From: Streptomyces roseirectus
GTDB lineage: Bacteria > Actinomycetota > Actinomycetes > Streptomycetales > Streptomycetaceae
Length of the DNA stretch: 64,000 bases
Reading direction: 5' to 3'
Assembly: GCF_014489635.1 (NCBI RefSeq)
Contig: NZ_CP060828.1
Coordinates: 4,812,001-4,876,000, forward strand
The position numbers and the translations under genes were made by a program. Below the pieces are notes generated by a model that saw only the letters and a list, made by a program, of their open reading frames with translations, was not told the origin of the DNA and made no database searches. Below, one piece after another: positions 1-7,538 of this stretch. The number at the start of each line of letters is the position of its first letter. Within the stretch, counting starts at the first letter, position 1.

Positions 1-246
1 TACGAGTTCACCGCGTACGGGCGGGAGATGCTGGCGACGCTGGTGGAGGTCCCGGAACTTGAGGGGACGTTCCTGGAGGTGGAGACGCTGGTGGAGGAGG
101 CCGAGTTGGGGGCCGCGTTGGAGGATGTGCGGGCTGTCATGGGGGAGTTGGGGATCGGGGCAGGGGAGCTGACCACGGAGACGTACACGGGGGCGGTCGC
201 GGAGAGGCGAGGGCGGGGGGCGTCAGGTGGTGGGGGTGGGGCGTAG
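1..246 (+). CDS. C-terminal end of an unidentified protein (partial)
   Basis: The window opens inside a reading frame that stays open from base 1 and stops at TAG 244-246, giving about 81 residues. The visible part is acidic and probably helical, rich in Glu, Val and Leu, and ends in a Gly/Arg-rich tail of low complexity. Third codon positions are strongly G/C as expected for a Streptomyces gene. The start and all diagnostic domains lie outside the window, so no function is assigned. It converges with the minus-strand pseudogene that follows. Confidence 0.5.
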   Translation, partial: YEFTAYGREMLATLVEVPELEGTFLEVETLVEEAELGAALEDVRAVMGELGIGAGELTTETYTGAVAERRGRGASGGGGGA

Positions 247-834
247 GCGGGTGAGCCAGGGGTGGGGGCCGTAGGTTCGGGTGATCGCGTCGGCGAGCCA
301 GGCGCGTTGGGGGGTGGTGAGGAGGGGGAGGGTGGTGGCGAAGTCGGTTTCGTCTTTGGGGCGTGGGGAGTTGGCCTTGTAGTAGAGCTGGATCTCGGGG
401 TGGAGGTAGGGGAGGCCGGTCGGGGAGAGGGCACCGAGGGTGGAGATGGGGCGGCGGACGGAGGGGTTGCGGCGGGAGATCCAGTCCGTGCCGGACTCGG
501 ACGCCTCGTCGAGCATGAGTGGGAGGCGCCAGGGTTCGCCGGGGCCGGGGCGGCACCAGATGTCGTGGACGGTGGGGCCGAGAAGTTCGCCCGGGAGCCA
601 GGGGCGGAGCGCGCCCGGAGGATCAGCGGCTCACAACTCCCAGCCTGAGAGGGCTTGTTGGGCGGCGTGTTGGTCCCGGCGCAGGTGGAGGACATCGACG
701 TCGGAGCGGGGGCGGAAAGGGCGGCCGACGGCCAGTTCGATGGCGTGGCCGCCCGCGATCCACCAGGGTGCTCTTAACTCGGCGAGGAGTTCGGCCAGTT
801 CGGGGAGGGGGAGAGGAGCCCCGGGGTCAGGCTG
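223..834 (-). pseudogene. Decayed aminoglycoside-2''-adenylyltransferase-like nucleotidyltransferase
   Basis: In one minus-strand frame the sequence reads as a nucleotidyltransferase of the ANT(2'')-like family often misnamed amino acid transporter. A WWIAGGHAIEL opening is followed by the metal-site SDVDV, then HDIWCRPG, then LHPEIQLYYKA and RPKDETDF, ending near HPWLTRL. Two lesions break it. An in-frame TGA lies at 631-633, just after GWEL, where relatives continue with a residue before AADPPG; TGG to TGA would explain it. The frame also runs back to a stop at 835-837 with no ATG, GTG or TTG start. The intact downstream part (223-516) alone lacks the catalytic motif. Family assignment rests on recalled motifs. 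Confidence 0.72.
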
Positions 835-1174
835 TCAGGGGGAAGTCTGTGAAGGGGGCGCCCTCGTAGGTGTACGGGTAGTCGATGCCCAGGGAGGCGA
901 GGGCGGCGGCGTGGCGGCGTTCGCGTTGGAGGTGGAGTTCGTGGAGGCGGCGGGATTCTTCGGCCTCGGCCTGGCGGCGGAAGATTTCGGCGGCTTCGGC
1001 CTTTGAGGGGCTGGTCCAGGGGCGGGACCAGGGGCTTTCCGGGATGACCGGGGTCGCGAGAGGGGACTTGGGGGCCGTCGGGGTGAGGTGGGCGGCGGTG
1101 TGGCGGCCCGGGCGGCGGCGGGGGAGGAGGATGCGCAGGGCGCAGGAAAGGGCGTGCACGATAAAATCGCGCAT
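827..1174 (-). CDS. Small conserved Streptomyces protein, paralogue of 13835-14191
   Basis: 115 residues starting at ATG 1172-1174, with GAAGGAG about 10 nt upstream. The N-terminus is basic and hydrophobic and could be a short membrane anchor. The C-terminal half holds PWSRPWTSPSKAEAAEIFRR followed by a charged helix and ends GIDYPYTYEGAPF. The same architecture, with the same leader hairpin, recurs at 13835-14191, so this is a two-member family within the window. No enzyme motif is visible and the function is unknown. Its stop lies at the ruined 5' end of the nucleotidyltransferase pseudogene. Confidence 0.7.
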   Translation of the reverse strand: MRDFIVHALSCALRILLPRRRPGRHTAAHLTPTAPKSPLATPVIPESPWSRPWTSPSKAEAAEIFRRQAEAEESRRLHELHLQRERRHAAALASLGIDYPYTYEGAPFTDFPLTA

Positions 1175-1208
1175 AGGTCGATCAGCTCCTTCGTAGCTGT
1201 CTCGGCTA

Positions 1209-1250
1209 GCCCCGTTGGATCGTTGGCGCGATCCTTCGGGGCGCTTTTTT
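1209..1250 (+). terminator. GC hairpin with T-run (terminator-like), upstream of the small conserved gene
   Basis: Nested perfect stems are GCCCCG (1209-1214) with CGGGGC (1237-1242) and GGATCG (1217-1222) with CGATCC (1229-1234). A TTTTTT run follows at 1245-1250, so on the plus strand it has the form of an intrinsic terminator. On the minus strand it lies between the 1349-1741 gene and the 827-1174 gene, 35 nt before the latter's start, so it could end the former or fold in the leader of the latter. Confidence 0.65.
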
Positions 1251-1348
1251 GTGTTGTGGTGACAGACCGTAGGGGCAAGTGACGCAAGTGGAGAAGGGGA
1301 TTCCGAGGATTCACTCTTTCGGGTGAACTTCCCCGTAGTACTTAAGAG

Positions 1349-1741
1349 CTACAGCTCCTTCGGGAGGCCCCATTTCTCCGGGTTCGCGATCAGGTCCTCA
1401 AGGAGCGCGTCGGCGGTCGGATCGGTGACGTCCCACGCGTGGACGAGGGCATGCGCGTCGAACAGTCCGCAGCCGTCGCCGTTCTCGTGCGTGACGGAGC
1501 ACCACTTGAGGACGGCGAACCTGAACTCTTCCTCGCCGTTCCAGAGGAACCACTGCGCCTCGTCGACCTCGCCGCCGTCCCAGAGGAAGTCGGCGTGCTC
1601 GCCGGTGTGCCCCTCGGCCAGCTCGCAGCAGACGTAGCCGTCCGCGAACTCGGCGTGGTCGTAGGTGGCGTCGGGCGCCGACTGGAGCAGCGTCAACACG
1701 TCCCGAACCGGCAGCCTTCTCACGGCGGTGCACTGCAACAT
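1349..1741 (-). CDS. Hypothetical protein, 130 aa
   Basis: Start chosen at ATG 1739-1741, preceded by GAGGA at good spacing; the frame is open further upstream but overlaps the neighbouring gene. The product is acidic with several Cys and His residues (YVCCELAEGHTGEHADF, LKWCSVTHENGDGC), which could bind a metal, and is rich in Trp. Similar small Streptomyces proteins are found beside regulator loci, but I do not recognise a characterised family. It lies just downstream of, and probably shares a transcript with, the double helix-turn-helix gene. Confidence 0.65.
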   Translation of the reverse strand: MLQCTAVRRLPVRDVLTLLQSAPDATYDHAEFADGYVCCELAEGHTGEHADFLWDGGEVDEAQWFLWNGEEEFRFAVLKWCSVTHENGDGCGLFDAHALVHAWDVTDPTADALLEDLIANPEKWGLPKEL

Positions 1742-1755
1742 CGCGTCCTCGCAGG

Positions 1756-2193
1756 TCAGTTGATGTACGACGAGGGCGCCCCGTCCCGACGCGGCACCCC
1801 CCACTCGGCGAGCCGTTCCGCGACGTACGTCGGACTCACCCGGAACTCCCGCGCCAGCGCGGCGGCCGACGCCCCGCTGCGGTACCGCGCCTCCACACTC
1901 TCCCTCGCCGCGACGAACTCCGCGCGGGCTTCCCGAACTTCGGCGGTGGTACGCCGGTCCGCGCGCCCCCTGAAGACCCTCGCGGGGGACCTCCGGTACA
2001 TCAGCGCGGCGATCAGTCCGCGCCGGGTCTCGCCCCATTCGTCGAACCGGCGTCCCAGCCAGCCGGCGGTGACGCCGAACTCTTCCGCGACGCGGCTCAG
2101 GGGGACGCCGTCGCGGTATCTGCGCAGCACCAACTCCCGCTGTTTCAGCACGCGTTCCCTCGCGGTGGCCCTCTCAGGTGTACCGGCGTTCAC
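1756..2193 (-). CDS. Protein with two helix-turn-helix-like repeats
   Basis: 145 residues from GTG 2191-2193, which overlaps the stop of the preceding gene as GTGA, suggesting translational coupling. Two repeated helical units are visible: YRDGVPLSRVAEEFGVTAGW near residues 25-45 and YRSGASAAALAREFRVSPTY near residues 110-130. Each is followed by a RRFDEWG or ERLAEWG stretch and resembles a resolvase/Hin-type helix-turn-helix. DNA binding is inferred from this pattern; no effector domain is visible. Confidence 0.7.
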   Translation of the reverse strand: MNAGTPERATARERVLKQRELVLRRYRDGVPLSRVAEEFGVTAGWLGRRFDEWGETRRGLIAALMYRRSPARVFRGRADRRTTAEVREARAEFVAARESVEARYRSGASAAALAREFRVSPTYVAERLAEWGVPRRDGAPSSYIN

Positions 2194-2447
2194 AGGACCT
2201 CGCCCCTGCTGCGGGCGTTCGCCTTGCCGACCTCGGCGTGCATCCGCTGCTCCGGGGTGACCGCGTGGACGTCCCTGGGATCGGCCTCCCATTCCACGCC
2301 GCCCTTGATCGGGCGCAGCGCCCACTTCCCCGCCCAAGTCCCCCTGAACTCACCGACCTTGTCCGACGCGGCGTCTCTCACGAGGGCTCCGATCGCCGGT
2401 ACCGGTGGGGGCTTCTCCGGCTCCGGAACATCACCTTTCTCCGTCAT
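2190..2447 (-). CDS. Small conserved Streptomyces protein next to XRE regulator
   Basis: 85 residues from ATG 2445-2447 with GGAG nearby. The core reads IGALVRDAASDKVGEFRG followed by WALRPIKGGVEWEADPRDV, a pattern of small cytosolic proteins commonly divergent from XRE/DUF397 genes in Streptomyces. Function is unknown. It is divergent from the XRE gene at 2490 across a 42 bp gap, so the promoters must overlap, and it heads a probable three-gene minus-strand operon. Confidence 0.7.
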   Translation of the reverse strand: MTEKGDVPEPEKPPPVPAIGALVRDAASDKVGEFRGTWAGKWALRPIKGGVEWEADPRDVHAVTPEQRMHAEVGKANARSRGEVL

Positions 2448-2489
2448 CACCACTCCTCTCCGTAGCGATTCCACTACCGTGAGATCAGA

Positions 2490-3383
2490 GTGACCGAGCC
2501 GCCGGGAACCCTTCAACTGACCCCGCTGGATTGGAAGGTTGGTGCTCCGCCGTTGAACCGTAAGAAGCTCGACCCCGACAGTTCGCCGCAGGCCGAATTC
2601 GGGGCGCATCTGCGCAAAGTGCGTGAAGAGCAGGGGCTCACGCAGGAGGAGGTGGCGGATCGGGCGGGTTTCTCCAGCTCGCACATGTCCGCCGTGGAGA
2701 CTGCCCGCAAGAAGCCGACTCTTCAGGTGGCTCGGCTAGTCGATCGGGCGCTGGGAACCGGAGACATGTTCGAACGCCGGTGGCGGCAGATGAGCAACGG
2801 GGGAGTGCTGGAGGGTTCGCCGCAGTACATCGGCCACGAGGCGAAGGCTGCGGAGATCCGTGTGTTCGAGGTGAGCGTCATCCCCGGACTGCTCCAGACA
2901 CCGCAGTATGCAGCGGTGATCGCGCAGAGTGAGGTGAAACGGGGAGCCATCACGAGCGCACAGGCCGAGGAGCGTCTGGCTCTGCTCGCGGGCCGCCAGG
3001 CTTCGCTGAACCGCCTTCCGTCGCCACTGGTCGTCGCGGTACTGGACGAGGCATGCCTGCGTCGGCCCTTGGGCGGCCCCGAGGTCATGAACGCCCAGTT
3101 GGACAAGCTGATCGAGTTCGCGGAGATGCCGAACACCCATCTCCAGATCGCCCCGTTCACCATGGGTGAGCGACGGCCCTTCGACCTGCCGGTGTACCTG
3201 CTGACTCTGCCGGACCGCACGGTCCTGTCCTACGCCGAGTCCGCCCACCAGGGCCACCTTGAGCGCGACATCACATTCGTACTGCCGAAGTTGACGGCCT
3301 ACCATCAACTACAAGCCGAGGCGCTTTCCCAGGCGGAATCCGTGGCCATGATCAGAGACTTGCGAAAGGGCAGCACACCGTGA
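2490..3383 (+). CDS. XRE-family transcriptional regulator with DUF5753 domain
   Basis: 297 residues from GTG 2490. An N-terminal XRE helix-turn-helix spans about residues 35-90 (LRKVREEQGLTQEEVADRAG, then SSSHMSAVETARKKPTL). A DUF5753 domain covers the rest (FEVSVIPGLLQTPQYAAV; GGPEVMNAQLDKL; LQIAPFTMG; VLSYAES). Such proteins pair with a downstream DUF397 protein, and the next gene is exactly that, overlapping by GTGA. It probably controls its own locus. Confidence 0.93.
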   Translation: MTEPPGTLQLTPLDWKVGAPPLNRKKLDPDSSPQAEFGAHLRKVREEQGLTQEEVADRAGFSSSHMSAVETARKKPTLQVARLVDRALGTGDMFERRWRQMSNGGVLEGSPQYIGHEAKAAEIRVFEVSVIPGLLQTPQYAAVIAQSEVKRGAITSAQAEERLALLAGRQASLNRLPSPLVVAVLDEACLRRPLGGPEVMNAQLDKLIEFAEMPNTHLQIAPFTMGERRPFDLPVYLLTLPDRTVLSYAESAHQGHLERDITFVLPKLTAYHQLQAEALSQAESVAMIRDLRKGSTP

Positions 3384-3580
3384 GTACCGAACTCCCACGC
3401 TGGTTCACCTCCTCGTACAGCAGCAACGGCGGCGTCTGCGTCGAGGTCGCCACCAACCTCGCCACCACCCACGGCACGGTCCTCATCCGCGACTCCAAGA
3501 ACCCTGCGGGCCCCGCCCTGAACGTCCGCACCTCCCCCTTCACCGCCTTCCTCAACTCCCCCGAGTTCGGCGCGAACTGA
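3380..3580 (+). CDS. DUF397 domain protein
   Basis: 66 residues from GTG 3380, overlapping the stop of the XRE gene (GTGA), which fixes the start. It shows the canonical DUF397 layout: WFTSSYSSNGGVCVEVA at the N-terminus, VLIRDSKNPAG in the middle and a C-terminal FTAFLNS helix. DUF397 proteins are known partners of XRE/DUF5753 regulators. A second, expanded DUF397 gene follows 40 bp downstream. Confidence 0.92.
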   Translation: MSTELPRWFTSSYSSNGGVCVEVATNLATTHGTVLIRDSKNPAGPALNVRTSPFTAFLNSPEFGAN

Positions 3581-3620
3581 CCTGGTCGGAGCCCCTGGAC
3601 CGCCCTCACCATGGGGCTCC

Positions 3621-3935
3621 ATGACCCCCAACACCCCAACCTGGCGCAAGTCGTCCTACAGCGAGAACGGCGGCGTCTGCGTCGAGATCGAGATCTCCTC
3701 CCCGACCTGGCAGACCTCCTCCCACAGCGAGAACGGCGGCGCCTGCGTCCAGGTCGCCACCTGGACCAAGTCCTCGCACAGCGACAACGGCGGCGCCTGC
3801 GTCGAAATCTCCGCCACCCCCGCCCCCGTCATCCTCATCCGCGACTCCAAAGCCCTCCCCCACGCCCCCACCCTCCACATCCCGGCCCCCGCCTTCACCA
3901 CCTTCCTCACGGCGCTGAAGACGGGAACTCCCTGA
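3621..3935 (+). CDS. DUF397 protein with three tandem N-terminal motifs
   Basis: 104 residues from ATG 3621. The normally single DUF397 N-terminal motif occurs three times: WRKSSYSENGGVCVE, WQTSSHSENGGACVQ and WTKSSHSDNGGACVE. One ordinary C-terminal half (VILIRDSK, then FTTFLTALK) follows. The repeats are also recognisable in the DNA (about 3645-3810), suggesting recent tandem duplication. It probably forms one operon with the XRE and DUF397 genes upstream. Confidence 0.88.
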   Translation: MTPNTPTWRKSSYSENGGVCVEIEISSPTWQTSSHSENGGACVQVATWTKSSHSDNGGACVEISATPAPVILIRDSKALPHAPTLHIPAPAFTTFLTALKTGTP

Positions 3936-3987
3936 GCCCGGCCCCTTACGCCGTCGATCACACCGGCGGGCGAGTACTGGAGCAGCG

Positions 3988-4335
3988 ATGTACGACACCC
4001 CCCTCTACCTGGCCCGGTTGGACATGTACGCGCGGTTCCTCACCGCCGTCGACGCCGAGTCGCACGTGGTGTGGCACCGGCAGGACGGCCGCTACGCGGA
4101 CGAACGCGAGGCCATCGACGCCGTGGACCGCGCGTACGCCGCCACCCGCGCCGCCTTCAACCCCATCGACCTCGAAGGCACCGGCCCGCACAAAGAGGCC
4201 CGCCTGCTCCTCGAACAGCTCAAGGCCCTGCACAGGGACGGCGGCGAGAACCCTGACTGGAAGAGCTTCAAGGCGGCACGGGAGACGTTCGTGACGGCTG
4301 CGAAGGGGTGCCTGGAGGAGCTGCGCGACGAGTGA
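3988..4335 (+). CDS. Hypothetical protein, 115 aa
   Basis: Starts at ATG 3988, 52 bp after the DUF397 gene and on the same strand. The product appears all-helical and rich in Ala, Arg and Glu, opening with YDTPLYLARLDMYARFL and ending LKGCLEELRDE-like; no signal peptide, membrane segment or catalytic motif is visible. Codon use is normal for the genome. Function unknown. Confidence 0.6.
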   Translation: MYDTPLYLARLDMYARFLTAVDAESHVVWHRQDGRYADEREAIDAVDRAYAATRAAFNPIDLEGTGPHKEARLLLEQLKALHRDGGENPDWKSFKAARETFVTAAKGCLEELRDE

Positions 4336-4339
4336 CCGG

Positions 4340-4834
4340 TCGGTGTCAGTTTCCGTCGTCATGTCGGCTCCGTCCCCGGCAGACGAGCATGCCGCCGAGA
4401 CACGTGACGCGAAACGTGCCCTCTGCCTCAATGGCCTCGCCAGGTGCGCGACGACCGGGTCGGCCGTGGGCCCCTCCTCAACACCCAGCACATCACCTGC
4501 GGCCCCCCGCCAGAGCTGCTCCAGTTCCCGCTTGTCGTTCCGGCTGTTGGTGGAGACGATCGCGATGCCATCGGGCGCGAGCACCCGGCCCAACTCCCGT
4601 ACCGCGCGCCAGGTCCTCGACGTGATACAGCATGTGCAGCGCCAGGACAGCACCAAGTGCCCCATCGGCGACGGGCAGTTGCTGGACATCCGCGACAACG
4701 GCACCGGGGACGTCGTCGAGAATTCCGGAAGAGACGTCCAGGGGAAGCACAGCCAGATCGGGACGCTCCGCCCGCACCCGCGCGACGAACTTCCCGTTGC
4801 CGCACCCGACATCCGCGACCGCGCCACGCACGCC
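4340..4834 (-). pseudogene. Frameshifted, truncated SAM-dependent methyltransferase
   Basis: One minus frame carries a class I methyltransferase N-terminus (VADVGCGNGKFVARV at the SAM-binding loop, LPVADGALGAVLALHMLYHV). A second frame continues with VRELGRVLAPDGIAIVSTNS. The switch lies at about 4601-4610, a run reading accgcgcgcc on the plus strand, where loss or gain within the CG repeat explains the shift. Upstream of the SAM motif the frame meets a stop with no start codon, so roughly the first 40 residues are missing too. Confidence 0.75.
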
Positions 4835-4840
4835 GGTCAG

Positions 4841-5070
4841 TCATCGGGGCTCCGTGTGAATGCGTGCACGTAGATCGACTGCCGACCGCGCGCCACGGTA
4901 CGGCTCACTGCCCAGGAGCGCGGCCAGATCGCGGAGCCTGATGGTGATGCTCGCCGTGTATGTTCCGGCGCCGAACACCTCCGAGAGCTTCGTGCCGGCT
5001 CCTTCGACCTCGCTACTCGCCAGGTAGGCCGTCGCCAGGTCCAGACGCGCGGCCTGTAGCTTCCTGAATC
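4841..5070 (-). pseudogene. C-terminal remnant of a TPR-type regulator
   Basis: The minus-strand frame ending at 4841 reads ARLDLATAYLASSEVEGAG, then GAGTYTASITIRLRDLA and AVDLRARIH. This resembles the last TPR helices of Streptomyces XRE/TPR regulators such as the full-length one at 60425-61663. No helix-turn-helix or start precedes it. Together with its two broken neighbours it marks a patch of deletion and decay. Assignment is by pattern only. Confidence 0.45.
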
Positions 5071-5224
5071 CGTACGTCGCACACACCACCCTGCACGATG
5101 ATCGATCCCGTCGCCGTGCTGGCGGCATGGGCAAGCACAGCCGACCCGGACCGGCGGACCAGCCGTCACATGTGGTGACGCCACTAAGCTGACAACAGCC
5201 TCGCGACGCCGTCTGGAGGAAGCT
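5071..5224. other. Deletion junction zone between decayed genes
   Basis: About 150 bp with no gene between the TPR-regulator tail and the Uma2 remnant. Composition is ordinary and no repeats are visible. It probably marks where upstream parts of the regulator gene were lost. Confidence 0.3.
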
Positions 5225-5661
5225 GTGACTGCCGAACTCCCCGAGTCGTGGACAACCTGAACTTCGCTCTGCGGCAAGCCGTCCCCGAAGGATTCCAGGC
5301 CACCCGGGAGATGACCGTCCGGCTCGACAAGAAGAGCCGCCCCGAACCCGACGTCCTCGTCACCACCGCCCCCTACGACCCCGACCGCACCTGGTACGCC
5401 CCCGAGGACGTCGTTCTGGTCGTCGAGGTCGTCTCGGAGGAGTCGGCGCACCGGGACCGCTCGATCAAGCCCTTCAAGTACGCGCAGGCGAGGATCCCCC
5501 ACTTCTGGCGGGTGGAGGACGAGGACGGCGCCCCCACGGTCCACGCGTACGAGCTCGACGCCATGACCAGCACGTACGTGCCCACGGGGATCCACCGGGA
5601 ACGGCTGAAGGCCACCGTTCCCTTCCCGCTCGACCTCGATCTCACGAAGCTCGTGCCCTGA
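5225..5661 (+). pseudogene. Uma2-family (DUF820) nuclease with out-of-frame internal deletion
   Basis: The family start is still present at GTG 5225 with GGAGGAA before it, and the first codons read VTAELPES, as in intact Uma2 proteins. The frame then runs into TGA, while another frame carries the rest of the family (REMTVRLDKKSRPEPDVLV, VVLVVEVVSEES, RIPHFWRVEDED). About 50 residues, including the usual DRLP.LP..HELIDG segment that contributes a catalytic acidic residue, are missing. The open part from ATG 5248 (137 aa) could still be translated but is probably inactive. Confidence 0.7.
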
Positions 5662-5681
5662 GGGGTGGTGGTCCCGTCCCG

Positions 5682-6065
5682 TCAGACCGGCGGGAGTTGT
5701 CTGCGTAGCAGGCAGAACTCGTTGCCCTCCGGGTCGAGGAGGGGGTACCAGTTCTCCTCGCCGGTCTGGCCGATGTCCGCGTGGCGGGCGCCGAGGGTCA
5801 ACAGGCGGCGGAGTTCGGCCTGTTGGTCGCGGTCGGTGGGGCTGACGTCGAGGTGGAGGCGGAGTTTGCGGGGGCGGGGGTCGGTGGTGGGGCTGAGGAC
5901 GAGCGTGGGTTGGGGGCCGCCGAACCCCGTGCCGGGCGGGCCGAGTTCGATGCTGCCGTCGTCCTCCCGCCCGACCTCGACATACCCGAGGACTTCGCTC
6001 CAGAAGACGGCGAGCTGTTCGGCGTCCACGCAGTCGAGGACGAGTTCGCTGATGCGGCAGGCCAT
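5682..6065 (-). CDS. VOC-family (glyoxalase/bleomycin-resistance-like) protein
   Basis: 127 residues from ATG 6063-6065. The typical vicinal-oxygen-chelate fold pattern is visible: ISELVLDCVDAEQLAVFWSE at the start, KLRLHLDVSPTDRDQQ in the middle and WYPLLDPEGNEFCLL at the end. The length fits a single half-domain that would dimerise. Substrate unknown; members act in thiol adduct chemistry or as resistance proteins. It stands alone and converges with the Uma2 remnant. Confidence 0.85.
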   Translation of the reverse strand: MACRISELVLDCVDAEQLAVFWSEVLGYVEVGREDDGSIELGPPGTGFGGPQPTLVLSPTTDPRPRKLRLHLDVSPTDRDQQAELRRLLTLGARHADIGQTGEENWYPLLDPEGNEFCLLRRQLPPV

Positions 6066-6299
6066 GCGGGCAGTGTAGGGAGGCGGCGCGGGGGGTTCGC
6101 GGAATTTCCGACGCGGAGAGCCCGTCCACGTCACCGGCGCGGCACCCCCGCCCCCGTCCCAAGCCCTTTCGCGCCCCCGCCGCCCCCTCCGCCCCCTGTG
6201 TGGGTGATGCGCCGAGGCCCCCGAAACCGCTTACCTGGGAGGCGGCGGCCCACCCCGCCTCCCCCTCCTCACCCCTCCCCCAGAGCGGAGCGAATCCGC

Positions 6300-7538
6300 A
6301 TGTCTGCCTCCCCCACCTCCGTGATCAGAGCTGTCGGCGCGTGTCTGCCGGACAGGGTCGTGACGAACGACGACCTGGTCGCGGCCGGCCTGAACACCTC
6401 GGACGACTGGATCCGCACCCGGACGGGCATCGCGGCCCGGCGAAGGGTCGCGCCCGGCACGAGTACGGGCGACCTGGCGACGAGGGCCGCGGAGTCGGCG
6501 CTCGCGTCGGCCCCCGGCGACACCCCCCGGCTGGTGATCCTCGCGACGACGACCCCCGACCACCCCTGCCCGGCGACGGCCCCGCAGATCGCGTCCCGCC
6601 TGGGCCTCACGGACGTCCCGGCGTTCGACCTCGCGGCCGTCTGCTCCGGCTTCGTGTACGCGTTGGCGACCGCGGACGCCTGGATCCGCGCCGGCGCGGT
6701 GACGTCCGCGCTGGTCATCGGCGCGGAGACGTACTCGACGATCGTCGACCCGGCCGACCGCGACACGGCGCCGATCTTCGGGGACGGCGCCGGGGCCGTC
6801 GTCCTGGGCCGGGGCGACCCCGACGAGCCCGGCGCGATCCTCGCGACCGACCTCGGCAGCGACGGCACCGGTGCGGACCAGGTGATGATCGCGACCGGCG
6901 GCTCCCGCGCCCCCGCCGCGCCCGGCCCGCACACCCTGCGCATGAAGGGCCGCGAGGTCTACGGCCACGCCGTGCGCCGCATGACGACGTCCGCGCAGCG
7001 CACGCTGGACCGGCTGCGCTGGCCCGCCGACTCGGTCGGCGCGTTCATCGGCCACCAGGCCAACCAGCGGATCCTGGACGCCGTCGCCGACCGCCTCGCC
7101 ATCGCGCCCGCGCACCGCTTCGGCAACATCCGCGACGTCGGCAACACGGCCGCCGCGTCGATCCCGCTGGTCCTCGCGGACGTCGCCTCGAAAGGCGCCG
7201 TGCGGCCCGGCACCCGCACCCTCCTCACCGCGTTCGGCGGCGGCCTGACCTGGGGCTGCGCCGCTCTCACCTGGCCCGACCTGACGAAGGAGCCCACCAT
7301 GACGACCCTCGACTCCCCCGTGTACGAGCATGTCGCGCACGTCCTGACGACCAAGTTCGACGTGCTGACGGTGGAACCCGACGCCACGTTCGACGACCTC
7401 GGCATGGACTCCCTCGCCGTGGTGGAACTGTTCGTGACCCTGTCCGAGCACTGGGGCATCGTCCTGGACGACGCGGAGGCGGATCCGGAGCTGACGGTGC
7501 AGGCGCTGGTGGGGTTGGTGGAGCGTGCCCGGAGCTGA
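6300..7538 (+). CDS. KASIII (FabH-like) ketoacyl-ACP synthase fused in frame to an acyl carrier protein
   Basis: 412 residues from ATG 6300. Residues 1-325 are a KASIII with the full Cys-His-Asn triad: C115 in AAVCSGF, H252 in IGHQANQ and N282 in VGNTAAAS. Residues about 334-412 are an acyl carrier protein with the phosphopantetheine serine S371 in GMDSLAVVELF. No stop separates them; the linker reads DLTKEPT. An AAGGAG and an ATG at 7299 in good spacing sit inside the frame, so the carrier could also be made alone. The enzyme would start acyl chains by condensing acyl-CoA with malonyl-ACP. It is the first gene of a four-function operon with the KASII and reductase genes. Confidence 0.9.
   Translation: MSASPTSVIRAVGACLPDRVVTNDDLVAAGLNTSDDWIRTRTGIAARRRVAPGTSTGDLATRAAESALASAPGDTPRLVILATTTPDHPCPATAPQIASRLGLTDVPAFDLAAVCSGFVYALATADAWIRAGAVTSALVIGAETYSTIVDPADRDTAPIFGDGAGAVVLGRGDPDEPGAILATDLGSDGTGADQVMIATGGSRAPAAPGPHTLRMKGREVYGHAVRRMTTSAQRTLDRLRWPADSVGAFIGHQANQRILDAVADRLAIAPAHRFGNIRDVGNTAAASIPLVLADVASKGAVRPGTRTLLTAFGGGLTWGCAALTWPDLTKEPTMTTLDSPVYEHVAHVLTTKFDVLTVEPDATFDDLGMDSLAVVELFVTLSEHWGIVLDDAEADPELTVQALVGLVERARS
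7287..7301 (+). promoter_or_regulatory. Internal ribosome binding site and ATG before the ACP domain
   Basis: AAGGAG at about 7287-7292 lies six bases before the in-frame ATG 7299-7301 inside the KASIII-ACP gene. This is as good a ribosome site as any in the window and would release a free acyl carrier protein of 79 residues alongside the fusion. Whether it is used is inference. Confidence 0.55.

Noticed and set aside
1274..1289. GGCAAGTGACGCAAGT repeat resembling the XRE operator doublet
   Set aside because: The half-sites differ and the spacing is 9 rather than 10 bp; likely chance.
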